DNA of 64,000 nucleotides. Source: Eopsaltria australis. Lineage: Eukaryota > Chordata > Aves > Passeriformes > Petroicidae. Every line of letters starts with the position of its first letter. Position 1 is the stretch's first letter. Where the stretch lies: the NCBI GenBank assembly GCA_034509425.1, contig JAVTVJ010000033.1, forward strand, positions 5,453,001-5,517,000, written 5' to 3'. Positions 1-11,400 of this stretch are shown here, piece by piece. A model generated the notes under the pieces. That model made no database searches and was not told the origin of the DNA. It was given only the letters and a program-made list of their open reading frames with translations. Position numbers and translations under genes: made by a program.

Positions 1-85
1 AAACCCCAAGGAAACAAACAAGCAAAAAAACAACAAAAAACAACAACAGAAAACCAAAACAAACAAACAAAAAAAAAAAAAAAGG
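1..85. repeat. A-rich low-complexity sequence
   Basis: The first 85 bases are almost only A and C, with CAAA and CAACAA motifs and a run of 15 A near position 69-83. This is simple low-complexity DNA. It could be the remnant of a retroposed tail, but no source sequence is visible because the window starts here. Confidence 0.8.
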
Positions 86-712
86 AAAATAAGTGAAATC
101 TAGACACAAACTAACCCAAAAGTACACTGAAGAACTCAGTTGCCCTGAGTTATGTGTTTCTGAATAACCTTGATAAGGGTGAGTAACTCACTGCTGTTGT
201 GATACTTAAATGCAATGAGAATTTTGGAGTAGGTTTTTCACCCTCACCTCTGCCGGGCCTGGAATTAGCAAGTGCTCTTTTTATGGCCTTGACAATGTTT
301 GAGACAGGCATCTGTGCTCTTTAAGTCCTTACAATTTGCTAAGACTACAAAGTAGTCTGTAACAGTGTTGCTGTTTATATGGATAAAAGCCCAGTCAAGA
401 ATTGTTAACAAGTTGTTAGTCATCTATGTTGTCTGAACCAAGATATATGCATTTCAAGACTGATTTTACTAACTTCAAATACAACTAAGCAGATTTCTAT
501 TAGAAACATTTATAGCAAAACATGAGTCTTAAAATGATCAGGTGAACTGGACCTTTTGAGACCCTGTTTATATCAGATGTAAAAGTATGCGAGACTGCCA
601 CTCCATGTACAAGCATTGAAAATTGTAGACATACGTTAAGGCCGTCCCACTCTGGAGGGGAGGTTTCAGGGTATTTCAGAAACTGAAAAATGTGTCTTAC
701 AGAGAGATTTGA
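86..712. other. No gene or repeat recognised
   Basis: Ordinary AT-rich single-copy-looking DNA with stop codons in all frames. I see no transposon, no compact motif cluster and no exon-like segment. Confidence 0.6.
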
Positions 713-1040
713 GAATCACTGAATCATAGAAGGCTTGGCATTGAAGGAATCTTAACGATTATCTAGTTTCAACCTCTTGGCCATGGGCAGAGACACCTTT
801 CACTAGACCAGAGTTACTCAGAGCTCCATCCAGCATGGCCTTGGACACTTCCAGGGATGGGGCATCCACAGCTTCTCTAGAAAACCTGTTCCAATGCCTC
901 ACCACCCTCACAGTAAAGAATGTCTTCCTAATATCTAATCTAAACCTGCCCTCTTTCAGTTTGAATCCATTGTCCCCTGTCCTGTCCCCACATGCTCATA
1001 TAAATAACCTCTATAAATAGCATCTTTGTTGTAGGCTCTG
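713..1040 (-). mobile_element. CR1 LINE fragment, 3' end (minus strand)
   Basis: Read on the minus strand this is the last ~330 bases of a CR1 non-LTR retrotransposon. The element ends at 713-730, where the plus strand shows the complement of the CR1 terminal octamer repeats (GAATCACTGAATCATAG). The part at 835-960 is the complement of the last ORF2 codons and the 3' untranslated region, with the familiar 'cctgttccaatgcctcacc' block near 886-904. The 5' side stops near 1040, the usual 5' truncation of CR1 copies. The plus-strand ORF at 835-1020 is only the antisense of this element. Confidence 0.93.
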
Positions 1041-2564
1041 AATCTTATTCATCTTATTAAAGAGAGGTCAGGAAGTAATCTAATGCACCTTTTAAAGTCA
1101 CCTAAAGAAAGGATTTAATTTATTAAAGATTTCCATAAAGTATGAAAGGAGATCAAGGGCCGCTACTTGTAAGCTGAATGCATACTACAGTTAATTACTG
1201 TAGTATCTTAGGGTGCATCCTCTTCATCCTTGAAGACTTTCAATTGAACGTAAGAAAATCTAATGTGACACAGAGAATAAGAATCTGTAAACTGTATTGC
1301 ATGCAAGGTCAGTTGATGCTAGAAGTCCATTTTAATTATTAAAATCTATTAATATGTAATTAGCATTATTTGTTACATGGCCATTGCTGGGGAATAATCC
1401 CTTGGACTATACTTGTTACTTGTTTCTGTAATTATATCCATTAAGCAGTCCTCATAGTTTTGGTGCTTTTTAATCTGACAGGCTATCAAGCCTTAAAAGC
1501 TGTTGTGTTTTAAACTTTATTTTAAATCCATCTTACATACTTTCCATCACATAGTGTTTTATTGCATTTAATAAAACCCAAAACACCTTAATGATGTTTT
1601 ATATTATATTGACCAAATAATTTTATCTGAAGAATTTGCTTTGTTTCTTTGTGTGTTAGTCACTGGTAAAATAAAAGGAGACAGATGTTTCATAGATGTG
1701 GAGGAATAAGGGCTCATTAATAATTAAGATGTTCAGTTTCATAATTGCATAAACTATATAGATAAGTACCTTGTAAGGAATTTGTTCTACCACATAGGAC
1801 TGTAGAGAAACAAGACATTAAAAACAATCTTTTTCCTCTGTTACATTTTGCATATGCAGATTCTAACTGCAGACCTCTTTGTGTCTGTCCTTTTATTTTT
1901 CATTTCTGTTTATTTTCTTTTAACAGAAGTTGCTGAAATCTCTGGCTACTTTGATCACATAATTTTGACAAGTAGCTGTTTTTGTTCCCCCACTCCTCCA
2001 GGCCCATATTCTCTGCTGTCATATGTCACTACTGGTTGTGTCAATCACACATCTCCACAAGTGCTGTTAGAGAAGAGCAGAGTGATAGTTAAAATGTCTA
2101 ACCAATTTAAAAACATATGTCATTACACTATAACACTAAAACCCACGTAATTGTTGCAGCATTATAGATGTGTTTAAGACCAGCATGTGCATTCTAATCA
2201 AATTGCGTACATAATGGAGATTTACAAAAATTGCGTGTATTCTGAAGCTTTTTGCGAAGGCTGTGTCTATTCCTTTTTAGATAAGTTTTGAAATTAGAAT
2301 GTGACCATTTTCTAAAGCTGAAAAGTTCTCAGTAATGTCTGGTGGATGGAAAGGAAGTGAGAAGAAAAGTAATATTCTGGGAAAGACAAATAAAGGAGAG
2401 TGAAGGACATGCTCACACAGAAAATGCAGTCATAGATTGTTTTGTATTATGTTGCTGTAAAGAAGTTCCACTAGGTTTAGAAATTTTAGATGAAGACAGA
2501 AATGTGCCATATTACCCCCCATGAATTATGGAAAACTGGTTGTTCATCTCTTTTGCAAATGGGA
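1041..2564. other. AT-rich non-coding stretch, one weak exon-like ORF
   Basis: No transposon is recognised. A 100-codon open frame lies at 1848-2150 on the plus strand. A pyrimidine tract ending in AG at 1921-1926 precedes part of it, which superficially resembles a splice acceptor. I see no domain and no known protein in its translation, and no matching donor or neighbouring exon. I regard it as most likely chance. Confidence 0.5.
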
Positions 2565-2834
2565 TGTACTGGTTTTGGCTGGGATGGAGTTAATTTTCTT
2601 CTGAGTACCTGGTATGGGAATCTGTTTTGGATTTGTGCTGAAAAGACAGGGATGTTTTAGCTGTTGCTGAGCAGTGCTTACACAGTGCCAATGCCTTTTC
2701 TGCTCCTTACTCTACACAACCAGCAAGTAGGCTGGGGGTACACAAGAAGTTAAAGGGGGATCACAGTCAGAAGAGGCAGATAGACCCCGACTGACCAAAG
2801 GGATATTCCAGACTACATGGTGTCATGCTCAGCA

Positions 2835-2840
2835 TATAAA
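2835..2840 (+). promoter_or_regulatory. TATA box of the solo LTR
   Basis: TATAAA within CATATAAAGCTGGGGG lies about 270 bp into the LTR and 129 bp before its AATAAA, as expected for an LTR promoter. Whether it still drives transcription is unknown. Confidence 0.6.
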
Positions 2841-2968
2841 GCTGGGGGAGGAAGATGAAGGTAGGAAGGGGAGTGATGACACTTTATATTCCCAAGTCAT
2901 TACTACACATGATGGGTCCCTGCTTTCCTGGAGATGGCTGAACACCTGCCTGCCCATGGGAGGTGGTG

Positions 2969-2974
2969 AATAAA
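2969..2974 (+). terminator. Polyadenylation signal of the solo LTR
   Basis: AATAAA followed by the T- and GT-rich run CTCCTTGTTTTGC downstream fits the R/U5 polyadenylation site of this LTR. Confidence 0.6.
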
Positions 2975-3151
2975 CTCCTTGTTTTGCTTTACTTTGTTTG
3001 TGCTGCTTTTGCTTTCCCTTTTAAACTGTCTTCATCTCAACCCACAAGTTTTCTAACTGTTACCCTTCTGATTCTCTACTCATCCCACCATGGAGAAGTG
3101 AATGAGTAGCTGCATGGACCTGAGTTTCTGGCTGGGGTTAAACCACAACCC

Positions 3152-6116
3152 TGGCAAACCTCTACAACTGTCAACAAAATCCTAATATTGGCACTAGAAA
3201 TCCGTATTACATTGATTTGCAGTAAAGCACAGCAAGGTAGCACTAAACTTTTGAGTGGTCTCTGCAGTATATTTTCTTGTTTTGGGTGAATGGAACATAC
3301 ACAGTGGCTGTTGTAGTACATCACTAGAATTAGTTTCTTGGGATTAGCATAATGCTATTCTATGAATCCTCCTTTCCGTTTTACGGCTTCTGTGTGGCTG
3401 TTTGTTTATAGAAAATCCTATCAATCACCTGGATTCATTAGAAGTCTGCCTGAACAGCACAGTTCTGTATAATTTTCTTTACCATTATTTTTAAAACTGT
3501 GTATGGGAAACCAGAGTCTGTGCAATTTTTTATTCAGTATAACACTGTCCTTTGAGAGGTAGACTAGATTTACATCAAGGCTGATTACACCAAGTATGTA
3601 AAAAAAGTATGTAAAAATATCCACAGTTTTCATTAAAAAGGATCATTTTGATATAGGAAAGTTGTTTAGTCTGGGGTAGCAGGGAAAAGGTTTTGCTAAT
3701 GCTATTCCAGAATAATGATATTCAGGCACTGTTTAACAACCCATTTCAACATAAAGGTTTGGAAACTCTAGAGAAACCTGCTTCTGTAGATACAGATTTA
3801 AAATGAGCTTTGAAATTTTTTCCTGGTAAAGTCAGTTCTACTGTAGGGAAAACTTTCCTTTCCTTCACCTTCTTTTCTTTCCTCTGCTCCTCACCCAAGT
3901 GACATTAGGAATGTAATTAGCTGAAGAAAGCTTCTGTATGCAACATTACATAAGTCTTTTAGCTACTTTCACTGAAAATTACATGGTTGTAGGAATTCAA
4001 CTAATGTAAAAGAGTCTTTAAATACTGAATACATAATTAACTATTTTCACATTGAAACACGAAACATGTCGTTCTTATGACTTTGTGGGGGAATTATTCC
4101 AAGGTTTTTTTTTAATGTGTGTGAAGGAGTGAAGCTGTGAGTTCACTATATTCAATGGAAAAACTGTTAAAAGGGGCCAAAATGACATGTTAAGTTCTTC
4201 ATGAAATCATGGATTGGTTCCTTGGAATAAACTTTTTCAAAGCTTTTTAATTTTTGCAGCTCATTATGAGTTAACTGTTTACCTTGGTATAACAGTTAAT
4301 TGTTCTCCACGTATCTTCTAAACCTTGCTGTCTTTCTCACTTTTCTTTTATAGTTTCAACTTTTGGATATGCATTTAGTCACATTCTCCTACATATTATT
4401 AAAAAAAAGGCACTAAAGATAAATAACGTGTTCCTTCTGCACTCTGCAAATATTTAAATCCTTTGACATAATTAAACCCTCAATAAAATTTCAGCTCCAT
4501 GGACAAAATTCAGAAGTTTCCCCCCTCACTCAAAAACAACCCCAAACCATGTTTGAAGTAATATTTCAAGTAGAAATGAATGCTAGAAGAGGGTAATTAA
4601 CCATATGAATTACCTGAGGATGATCAATATGAAGGTATGAATTGCATGCTTGTAAATTCTCTTTTTTTCTTGAAGATTTAGTGGAGAAAGAACTGTCTGA
4701 CACTTAAGGAGTCTGAATAGAAAAGCTGAGTTTCTCCTTGTTTTTTTGTGTTTTAGTCAGTATATTTTGTTTTTTTATTTCTTTCATGTATTTAATGAAA
4801 CCTCACTTTAGGTAAGTTAGTATGTCAAAGTTCTTTTATATTGACGTCTTTTGGCTCATCTTTTTTTAACCTGTAGATGGAAAAACTATTACTCAAATGG
4901 ATCTATTCAAAACAGGGGTAATGCCTACTGAAAAGAAGTTGCTTAAAAGTCTTCAATACTAGTCCTAATGGATTAAATATGCTATACACTATTATTTGCC
5001 ACATTATTTCAGTGTCTTTTGGGTCATTCTGTGCATATCCTGTGAGCCATATACTGAGACATCTTTTGGAGTAATTTGGTTAGAGGAAGGACATGATGAT
5101 AGATATAACATATAATGCTTAGTTTTCTTGATGCTGGACTATGCTGGCCCAGTTTCTTAGGCTTTCTTCATTACTCATATTGAGATAGGATCTCTGAGGC
5201 ATAGGTGCCCTTCTATGTGTTATGCAAAAACAGGAAAGAAAATTTTCCTGCCTTGAGAAGGAAGAGAAGCTGCATTGATTTTATTATTTGGAAAGTACTG
5301 AAGGGGAGTCTGAGTAAGCAAGTGATGAAGGGGTTTAACCCCTTCTTCCCATTTTCTGAGTGATCAGAGTTAAGGTTGGTGCTCTCTTTGTGCCTCAGTT
5401 TCCAAAGCACACAGGTAGTCCTAGTTGAAATCTTTACACCTAAAGCTTATTTTCCAAACTGTAGAATCAAACCAACCCATCGGAATTGAAGGAAAATACA
5501 CACTGGATCTTAAGAACCGAGGTATTTTGTAATTATGATTATGTCATGGAACAGTGCAAATGGTGTTGGGTGGAATGGTGATCAGAACAGGACAGTAATA
5601 GCAGCAGTTCTACCAGAATCTCAGCAGAATACGTGGTTTCTGTCAACCCCTCTAATTTATACTTTAGGACAGAATTTGTGATTGACAGCTTTCAAACTTT
5701 TCCCATATTTACTGCATTAATCTTCTTACCTTGCGTGCAAGAACAGCAGTTAAAAGGGCCTGTGATAATAAAACCTATTTGAGATTTCATCAGTAACTCC
5801 TGCCATAATTTGTTGAGTTTCTATCAATCAAATGTATGTAAATTTAAGGGAAATTTATTAAAATTTTAAATAGCTCAGTGATATTTTTCCTTGCTACTGT
5901 GATTAATAAAACTGTCTACACAGGGTCAAATATCTAGTCAACACACTATTGCAAATATAACTGAAATTTCTTTATTGTTTTGAAAAGTTTTATGTGACTT
6001 TGAATAAGGAGAAAGTAAATGCAGAGAGAAAAAATAGTATTCTGTAATACCAGTTATCCACTGATTTTGTTTGAATTTGATGCATAAGAAAGAAAGTTTA
6101 TATGAGTTATTGCAAT
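3152..6116. other. AT-rich non-coding stretch, nothing recognised
   Basis: About 3 kb of AT-rich DNA with only short chance ORFs (up to 82 codons, with no recognisable domain). No transposon boundary, RNA gene or dense motif block was seen. Confidence 0.6.
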
Positions 6117-6209
6117 TTCCCTTCCCTTCCCTTCCCTTCCCTTCCCTTCCCTTCCCTTCCCTTCCCTTCCCTTCCCTTCCCTTCCCTTCCCTTCCCTTCC
6201 CTTCCCTTC
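6117..6209. repeat. (TTCCC)18 microsatellite
   Basis: Eighteen perfect copies of TTCCC (6117-6206) plus TTC. One strand is pure pyrimidine and the other pure purine. The ORFs that cross it in several frames are only translated repeat (Lys-Gly-Arg-Glu or Phe-Pro-Ser type peptides) and are not genes. Confidence 0.98.
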
Positions 6210-7050
6210 TCCATTTGTTCTGCAAACTCTTTCCTTCTTTGGCATTTGTTGAACACAGTTATTGCTGGTGAATCTGAGCTCTATTTCTCATTTTATTGAT
6301 TGTAAAGAAGTGTTCAAATAGCCAATCAGCTAACAAAAAATCAAAGTATCTGTTTTATTGACTGTAATTTGCTAGCACAGTAAGTTATAAATAATGTGAG
6401 CTTTAAAATCCTGGAAAGGTGCTAAATGCTTCAGAGAGAAAATTAGTGTGAAAATACACTCTATTAATATTTGGAGAAAAAATTTCTTTGAAATGAGGCT
6501 GAGTGAAAGATTTTGAAGTGAGATGACTGTAGTTTCTACTGGTTCACTGTTCTGCCAAAGTGCATGCACTTAAGTTGGGACACTACTGTATTTATTCATC
6601 TGGGACACATTGGCAAAAAGTCTTTTGCAGGTCATCATTTGTTCATTCCTTCTTTCTACCTAGTGAATAGCTGTTATTGCCTATTGTGACCCATCACAAC
6701 AGGTGCCTGGCTTTGCTTGAACCTCATTGCCTTGTCTACTATCAGGGTTAGGAGTTCAGTGAAGAAGGCAGTCACTTTGCTGTAGGCTTCACCACTAGGA
6801 AGCCAGATTCCCTGGTGTGAGAGCAATGTTCTTACCCTGATACTCCAGACTAAGAGTGTGTTGTCTGCCACAAGCTGGCATTAGTGGATGGTGTGACTGG
6901 TTTCCCCTCACATGGGTTCCTATGTAAAAATTGTTACTAAGAAACTCTCTCAACTGTCTGGCAAGGAATTGTGTCCATCTTTCTTAAAATCTGACGTTTA
7001 CCATAGTCTTGATGAGCAACTACCAGTCTTTGTTAGAGAGATTGGGTGGG
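6210..7050. other. Non-coding stretch, slightly GC-richer patch
   Basis: No gene is recognised. The part at 6660-6910 is less AT-rich than its surroundings, which may mark an old degraded repeat, but I cannot name a family. Confidence 0.5.
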
Positions 7051-7397
7051 GTTGTTCAGCCTGGATTGAAGGAGACAACCTATGGGCTTTCAATGTATAA
7101 AAGGGGCTTATAAGACAGATGGAGAAAGACTTTTTTCCAGGGTCTGTAGTGATAGAATGAGGGGCAGCAGTTATAAACTGAAGAAGATAGGTTTAAATAG
7201 GACATACGGAAGAAATTTTTTTTATGGGAAGGGACCAGAGAAGTTGTGGATGCTCCAACCCTAGAAGTGTTAATGGTCAAGCTTGAGGCTTTGAGTAACC
7301 TGGTCTAGTAAAAGATGTCCCTGCTCATGTCAGGAGGGTTGGACTAGATGATCTTCATAGATTTCTTTTAATCCAAACAATTCTGTGATTCTATCAC
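7051..7397 (+). mobile_element. CR1 LINE fragment, 3' end (plus strand)
   Basis: The end of CR1 ORF2 plus the 3' untranslated region. The frame from 7082 reads ...GERLFSRVCSDRMRGSS..., which matches the conserved C-terminal part of CR1 ORF2 protein (RLF-x-RVCSDRMRG). An in-frame stop and small indels break it soon after. The element continues through 'cctggtctagt' (7300-7310) and 'ggttggactagatgatctt' (7338-7356) to the terminal ATTCTGTGATTCTATC near 7380-7396. It is 5' truncated near 7051. There is no intact ORF, so it is a dead copy. Confidence 0.93.
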
Positions 7398-7588
7398 AAA
7401 TCTTCTGTCTTGCCATAGCCTTCAGTCATGGGCCATTCAACCAGCTTCCAGTTTTCTTCAGTCATCTAATAGTTATGTACTTTTATAGTGGAATCTCTTA
7501 TATTTGTGAAACTCCACATAGCAATTTTTTTCTTTATTGTCTTGTTATGTGTTATGATCTAATTATTAAAGTTCTTTAGAAATACCTC
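7398..7588. other. Short spacer between CR1 and LTR
   Basis: About 190 bp of AT-rich sequence between the CR1 3' end and the start of the LTR. Nothing is recognised in it. Confidence 0.5.
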
Positions 7589-7638
7589 TGCCCGAATTAA
7601 GGTACAAGCGAGACCATATGCCAGTCAATAGTATGGGT

Positions 7639-7644
7639 TTTATT
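7639..7644 (-). terminator. Polyadenylation signal of the minus-strand LTR
   Basis: AATAAA on the minus strand (TTTATT on plus) sits near the 3' end of the LTR and fixes the orientation of the element. Confidence 0.5.
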
Positions 7645-7827
7645 TGATAGTAAATATGAGAGAGAGAGACAGAGAAGAAAAGAGAGAAAAGTAGGGAGAA
7701 AGATGGGGAGACAGAGAGGGACAGGGACAAAGAAGTATCACCACTCTGTGGGTCCCACTGGTGTCCTGATGTCCTCTTCAGCTGGTCTCAGTGGTGGAAG
7801 TCCCCCAAAAGCACAGAGTGCCATGGG

Positions 7828-7835
7828 TTAATATA
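7828..7835 (-). promoter_or_regulatory. TATA-like box of the minus-strand LTR
   Basis: TATATTAA on the minus strand lies about 190 bp upstream of the LTR's AATAAA, a normal spacing for U3 to R. Activity is unknown. Confidence 0.5.
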
Positions 7836-8411
7836 CACTCAGGCCAGGTGGAAATGTCCAGGCTTGTCCCCCTGGGGGAGGGGGCAGCCTCCAGCAGCAG
7901 ACTCTGCCTGCATCATGTGCAGTCCTGTGGTGCAAGGCTTCTGGGGAGCACTTTGGGGGGTCTGTGATAGATTGTGACTCCCCCTCAGCTGCCTCTCACG
8001 TGAGTCCTGTGGATGTGGCTTGTGGGGTTGGGGAGGCTCCACAGCTGGGCCAGTTTGTGTACTGGAGGATGAGTGTGTATTGCCTCTGACCAGAGGTTAC
8101 GCCATCCTCCTCCCCCCTTCAGCGGGGGGCTAGGGCTGTGCAAACTTGGCTTCTGTGAGCTGTGCTCTGCCCCCACCCCAAACTTAGCCAGAAATGATTC
8201 TCAGTACAGCTGGTGGCTTCAGCCTCTGCGGACGCATTCCTTTCCCTCAGACTGAGATGATTGAACAATAGGCTTTTCCCTTTATCTAATCTCAGCAGTT
8301 TGGCTCAGTTCAAGGTCCCAGTCAGGTGTCTTCAGGGAGGCTTCTCTGATCAAAACTTTATATCAATGTTTGAGGCATGAACTATTTTCAGTCTCTGACA
8401 TTATGCCAACA

Positions 8412-11400
8412 CATATTTAACCTACTAATCACCAGTTCTGACTCAGTGAGACCTGTGCATAATTCTTATTTGAATGGACTCTCCAGCAAGTGCTTTACCT
8501 GTATCTTGCATACATTTAAATGATGGTGACTGATGAACTGCAAGCCCTTAGACTCAGTAATTTTTTGATTCTCAGTCTCTCCTATTCATTCAGGTACACA
8601 CAGATTTACCTATCCCATGGGTTTGCCCAGCTGAAAGGGCCTTGTAGTTTTCTTGGAGGTGGCTTCACTTTCCATGTCTTACTCTACTCTTCTAAAAAGT
8701 GCCTACATTAAAATACCTGTGATTGTCTTGAGATGAATAAGTAATGCTTGAACAGCTTCCTTCAAGAGTGAAGCAACATTATTTAAAATTGAATGTAATT
8801 TACAGGAAGTACATGTATTTATACCAGGGAAGCAATTTTATTTCCCCAAAATAATTACCTATTACTTTCTATGTGTTTCAGGAAAATCAGAGTCTGAGAA
8901 ATAAATCTAGCTTTGATCAAATCAGGCACTCTTGAAAATGACATCAGTATAATCTAAGTGAGTTATCCACAGACCAGTTTAAACTGTAAGGGCTTTTACA
9001 TTTCTGAGCTGCAGGTTTTACTTTATGGCAAGTTATTATACTGTAAGTGCACAAGAGGCAACATGATGTAATTTCAAAGACTAATCTTGGCAGATGCTCA
9101 GAATTGAGATTACTTGTGAATTCAACAGAACATGTAGTTTACTATGCAATGCTATTGTTCATGAACTGCTTTTTATTTTATTGAAAATATGCATATACAT
9201 AACTCACACAGTTTTGAAAATGGAAACATGCCAAAAAATGAACTGTCGTGCCAATTGTAAGCTAACAGATATGACAAAAGAAAAAGTAGGTTCTGATGAA
9301 TAATAGCAGACAAAGCACTCTTATCTCATTTTATTCTATGTATAAATTAAATGTTTTAAACATTCAATTAGTTTTAGCTACGTGTTGTTATGTCATAGTA
9401 CAGCAGACACACAGGTAGATGAACCAGTGTGCATATTACTGCAGTAGAGATATAGCAGTAGGGATTGTGTTATTTGCTGTTGTACTGAGGATAATAAAAC
9501 TTCTCATTCCATTGAAATCTACACAAGACACACTCGCAATAACATACTGTACTTTAAAATCAGTCATCTTAGGCTGTATTATGTTAAAATAATCCTATCA
9601 ACCAAAAATATTTAACAACAAATCAAGCAATAGAATCAGTGTACTGTATCCCTACGGTAGCCATGTTTGATCAGGTAGGAACCCAGATAGTGTGTGTGGA
9701 CAAGACCTCAAATTTAATTCTTCTACAAAGCATACATATCAAGTAAGTAATAATTAATCCAGATTGTCAGATAATTTAATTAGCAGTGTTCACAATGTTT
9801 GTGGCTTTTAAATGCCATGTCAACATGGTCTAGTTTGCACAAAGACAATTACAAGTGCTGTTACAATTTAAAAGAAGAATTTCCTTATACTACTTGTAGT
9901 GGTCTAGATGAAAACAATAAATTTAGCTTAACTAAATGAAATAAGGGTATCTGATACTATTTTCTAAAATTCTTCTGTAAAGGGTTTAAACCTCAACTAC
10001 TGAACTGTGTCTCTTGAGCCACATCACTAAAAACAGGAGATGACCTCGTTAGATAGCTTTCTTTTAATTATTTTCAACATTTCATAACAACCTTGAAGAC
10101 AATTAAAAATTGTCTAACAGGATTCCATAAATCTATCTCCTTTTCTCAAAATAGTTTAAGATGATTGCAATTACAGTGCCTTATGTACTGGCAACACATT
10201 TACTACCCTACAGGTTTTTCAGTAATTAAGTGGAATATTAGTAAAATAATAAATATCACCTGTACCCACCTTTTAACTCTTGGCTTATAATGTAGAGCCC
10301 CTCAAATTTTTATTGTCCAATGACAACAGCCTGCTGCATTATATTTCATATTCTAGAGCTTTTAAAATCTTGATTTCAATTTCATTATTTAAATAACATT
10401 ATTTAAATAAGATTGTGTATATTATTTAGTACAACAATTTTTTCTCCTACTGCCAAAGAAGCCTTCTGGTGAAGAGATAGGATACAGGCAAGTAAATTGA
10501 ATAAATTATCTGAGAGATGTGGACATTTTTAAAGGACTTGGTACTTTCTTTGCTTACTTTCCTTTCTAGAACGTCATCAAAATAGTTCTGTGAAAAAACA
10601 AGAAAACTAATTTTTCATAGACATTAATGAATTTCAAAGGCAGAGTGAACCAGAAAAAGCAATATCTTCCATTAGAATTTTATTAACTGAAAAAACAAAC
10701 AAGATTTGGGTTATAAATCGTTTCATCAATTCATCAATCCAATGTAGATCATGAAGAAAAAATTCAAACTCCAAAAAACCAACACATTTTTTTTTTAAAT
10801 GTGAAGGTTAAGCCATCTCTGCTATATTACTTACTCATAAGTTAACAAAGGCTGTGAAACTATTCTTGTGAGTGTCACAGGATCCCTGCCTTTGTATCAC
10901 CACCTCTAGATCAGAGAAATTTATTTTGTCACAATCAGAAAAATATAAAATAGGGGAGTAAGGTTTGTGAGCAACCTGGATAGCAGTCAACAACTAAGCG
11001 TTGGCCATCAGAAGAGGCTAAAATATGGATGAACTTTTTTCAGACTGGGAAGAAGCAAAGCAGATGGCAAAGAAAGCAGCGTGCAGAACACTGAGAAGGA
11101 GGATTTAGAAACAAGGGCTGAGATGAAGATTTTTTTATTTTATTTTTAAAGTAATGCTGAGGTGTTAGAGCATGATCAGAAAAAAGGATGTAAAAGTGAA
11201 GAACATTTGTGGTTTACTGATTAGATGGAATAAATTACACAGTCAAAGTAACGATAGAAAGCTTATAGCACCATAAGATTTAATGTTTCTGAAAGCTCAA
11301 TAAAAGAAGTCAAACATTCCTCAAGGACAAATAGGCAGTATTCCAGGTACATGTAAACCACCAAGACAAACTTCTCTTTTCCAGAGGCAGATGCTGAAGG

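Larger units (their letters stand above)
2565..3150 (+). mobile_element. Solo LTR of an avian endogenous retrovirus (plus strand)
   Basis: This ~585-bp block begins with TGTACTGGTTTTGGCTGGGA and ends near GGGGTTAAACCACAACC, the start and end of a common bird LTR type that I believe is ERVL-like (class not proven). It carries a TATA box (TATAAA, 2835-2840) and a polyadenylation signal (AATAAA, 2969-2974), in the right order for U3-R-U5 on the plus strand. GC content is higher than in the flanks. No gag, pol or env lies on either side, so this is a solo LTR left by recombination between two LTRs. I could not find a convincing target-site duplication, so the exact ends are uncertain by a few bases. 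Confidence 0.85.
7589..8411 (-). mobile_element. LTR of an avian endogenous retrovirus (minus strand)
   Basis: This ~820-bp block is clearly GC-richer than its flanks. Read on the minus strand it starts TGTTGGCATAATGTCAG (8411 downward), has a long U3, a TATA-like TATATTAA (7828-7835), then a polyadenylation signal AATAAA (7639-7644), and finishes ...CGGGCA at 7589. The stretch with 'gggttaatatacactcaggcc' and the purine-rich run at 7660-7730 resemble passerine LTRs that I remember as ERVK-type. No internal retroviral genes adjoin it, so it is a solo LTR or a broken provirus. The flanking bases do not give a clear target-site duplication. The ORFs at 7839-8255 are shadows within it. Confidence 0.75.

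Noticed and set aside
2552..3160. Target-site duplication for the plus-strand solo LTR
   Set aside because: No matching 4-6 bp direct repeat is seen at the two ends. The ends may have mutated or be slightly misplaced.
6071..6299. Several overlapping ORFs on both strands across 5938-6299
   Set aside because: They are translations of the TTCCC microsatellite in different frames, with only low-complexity peptide.
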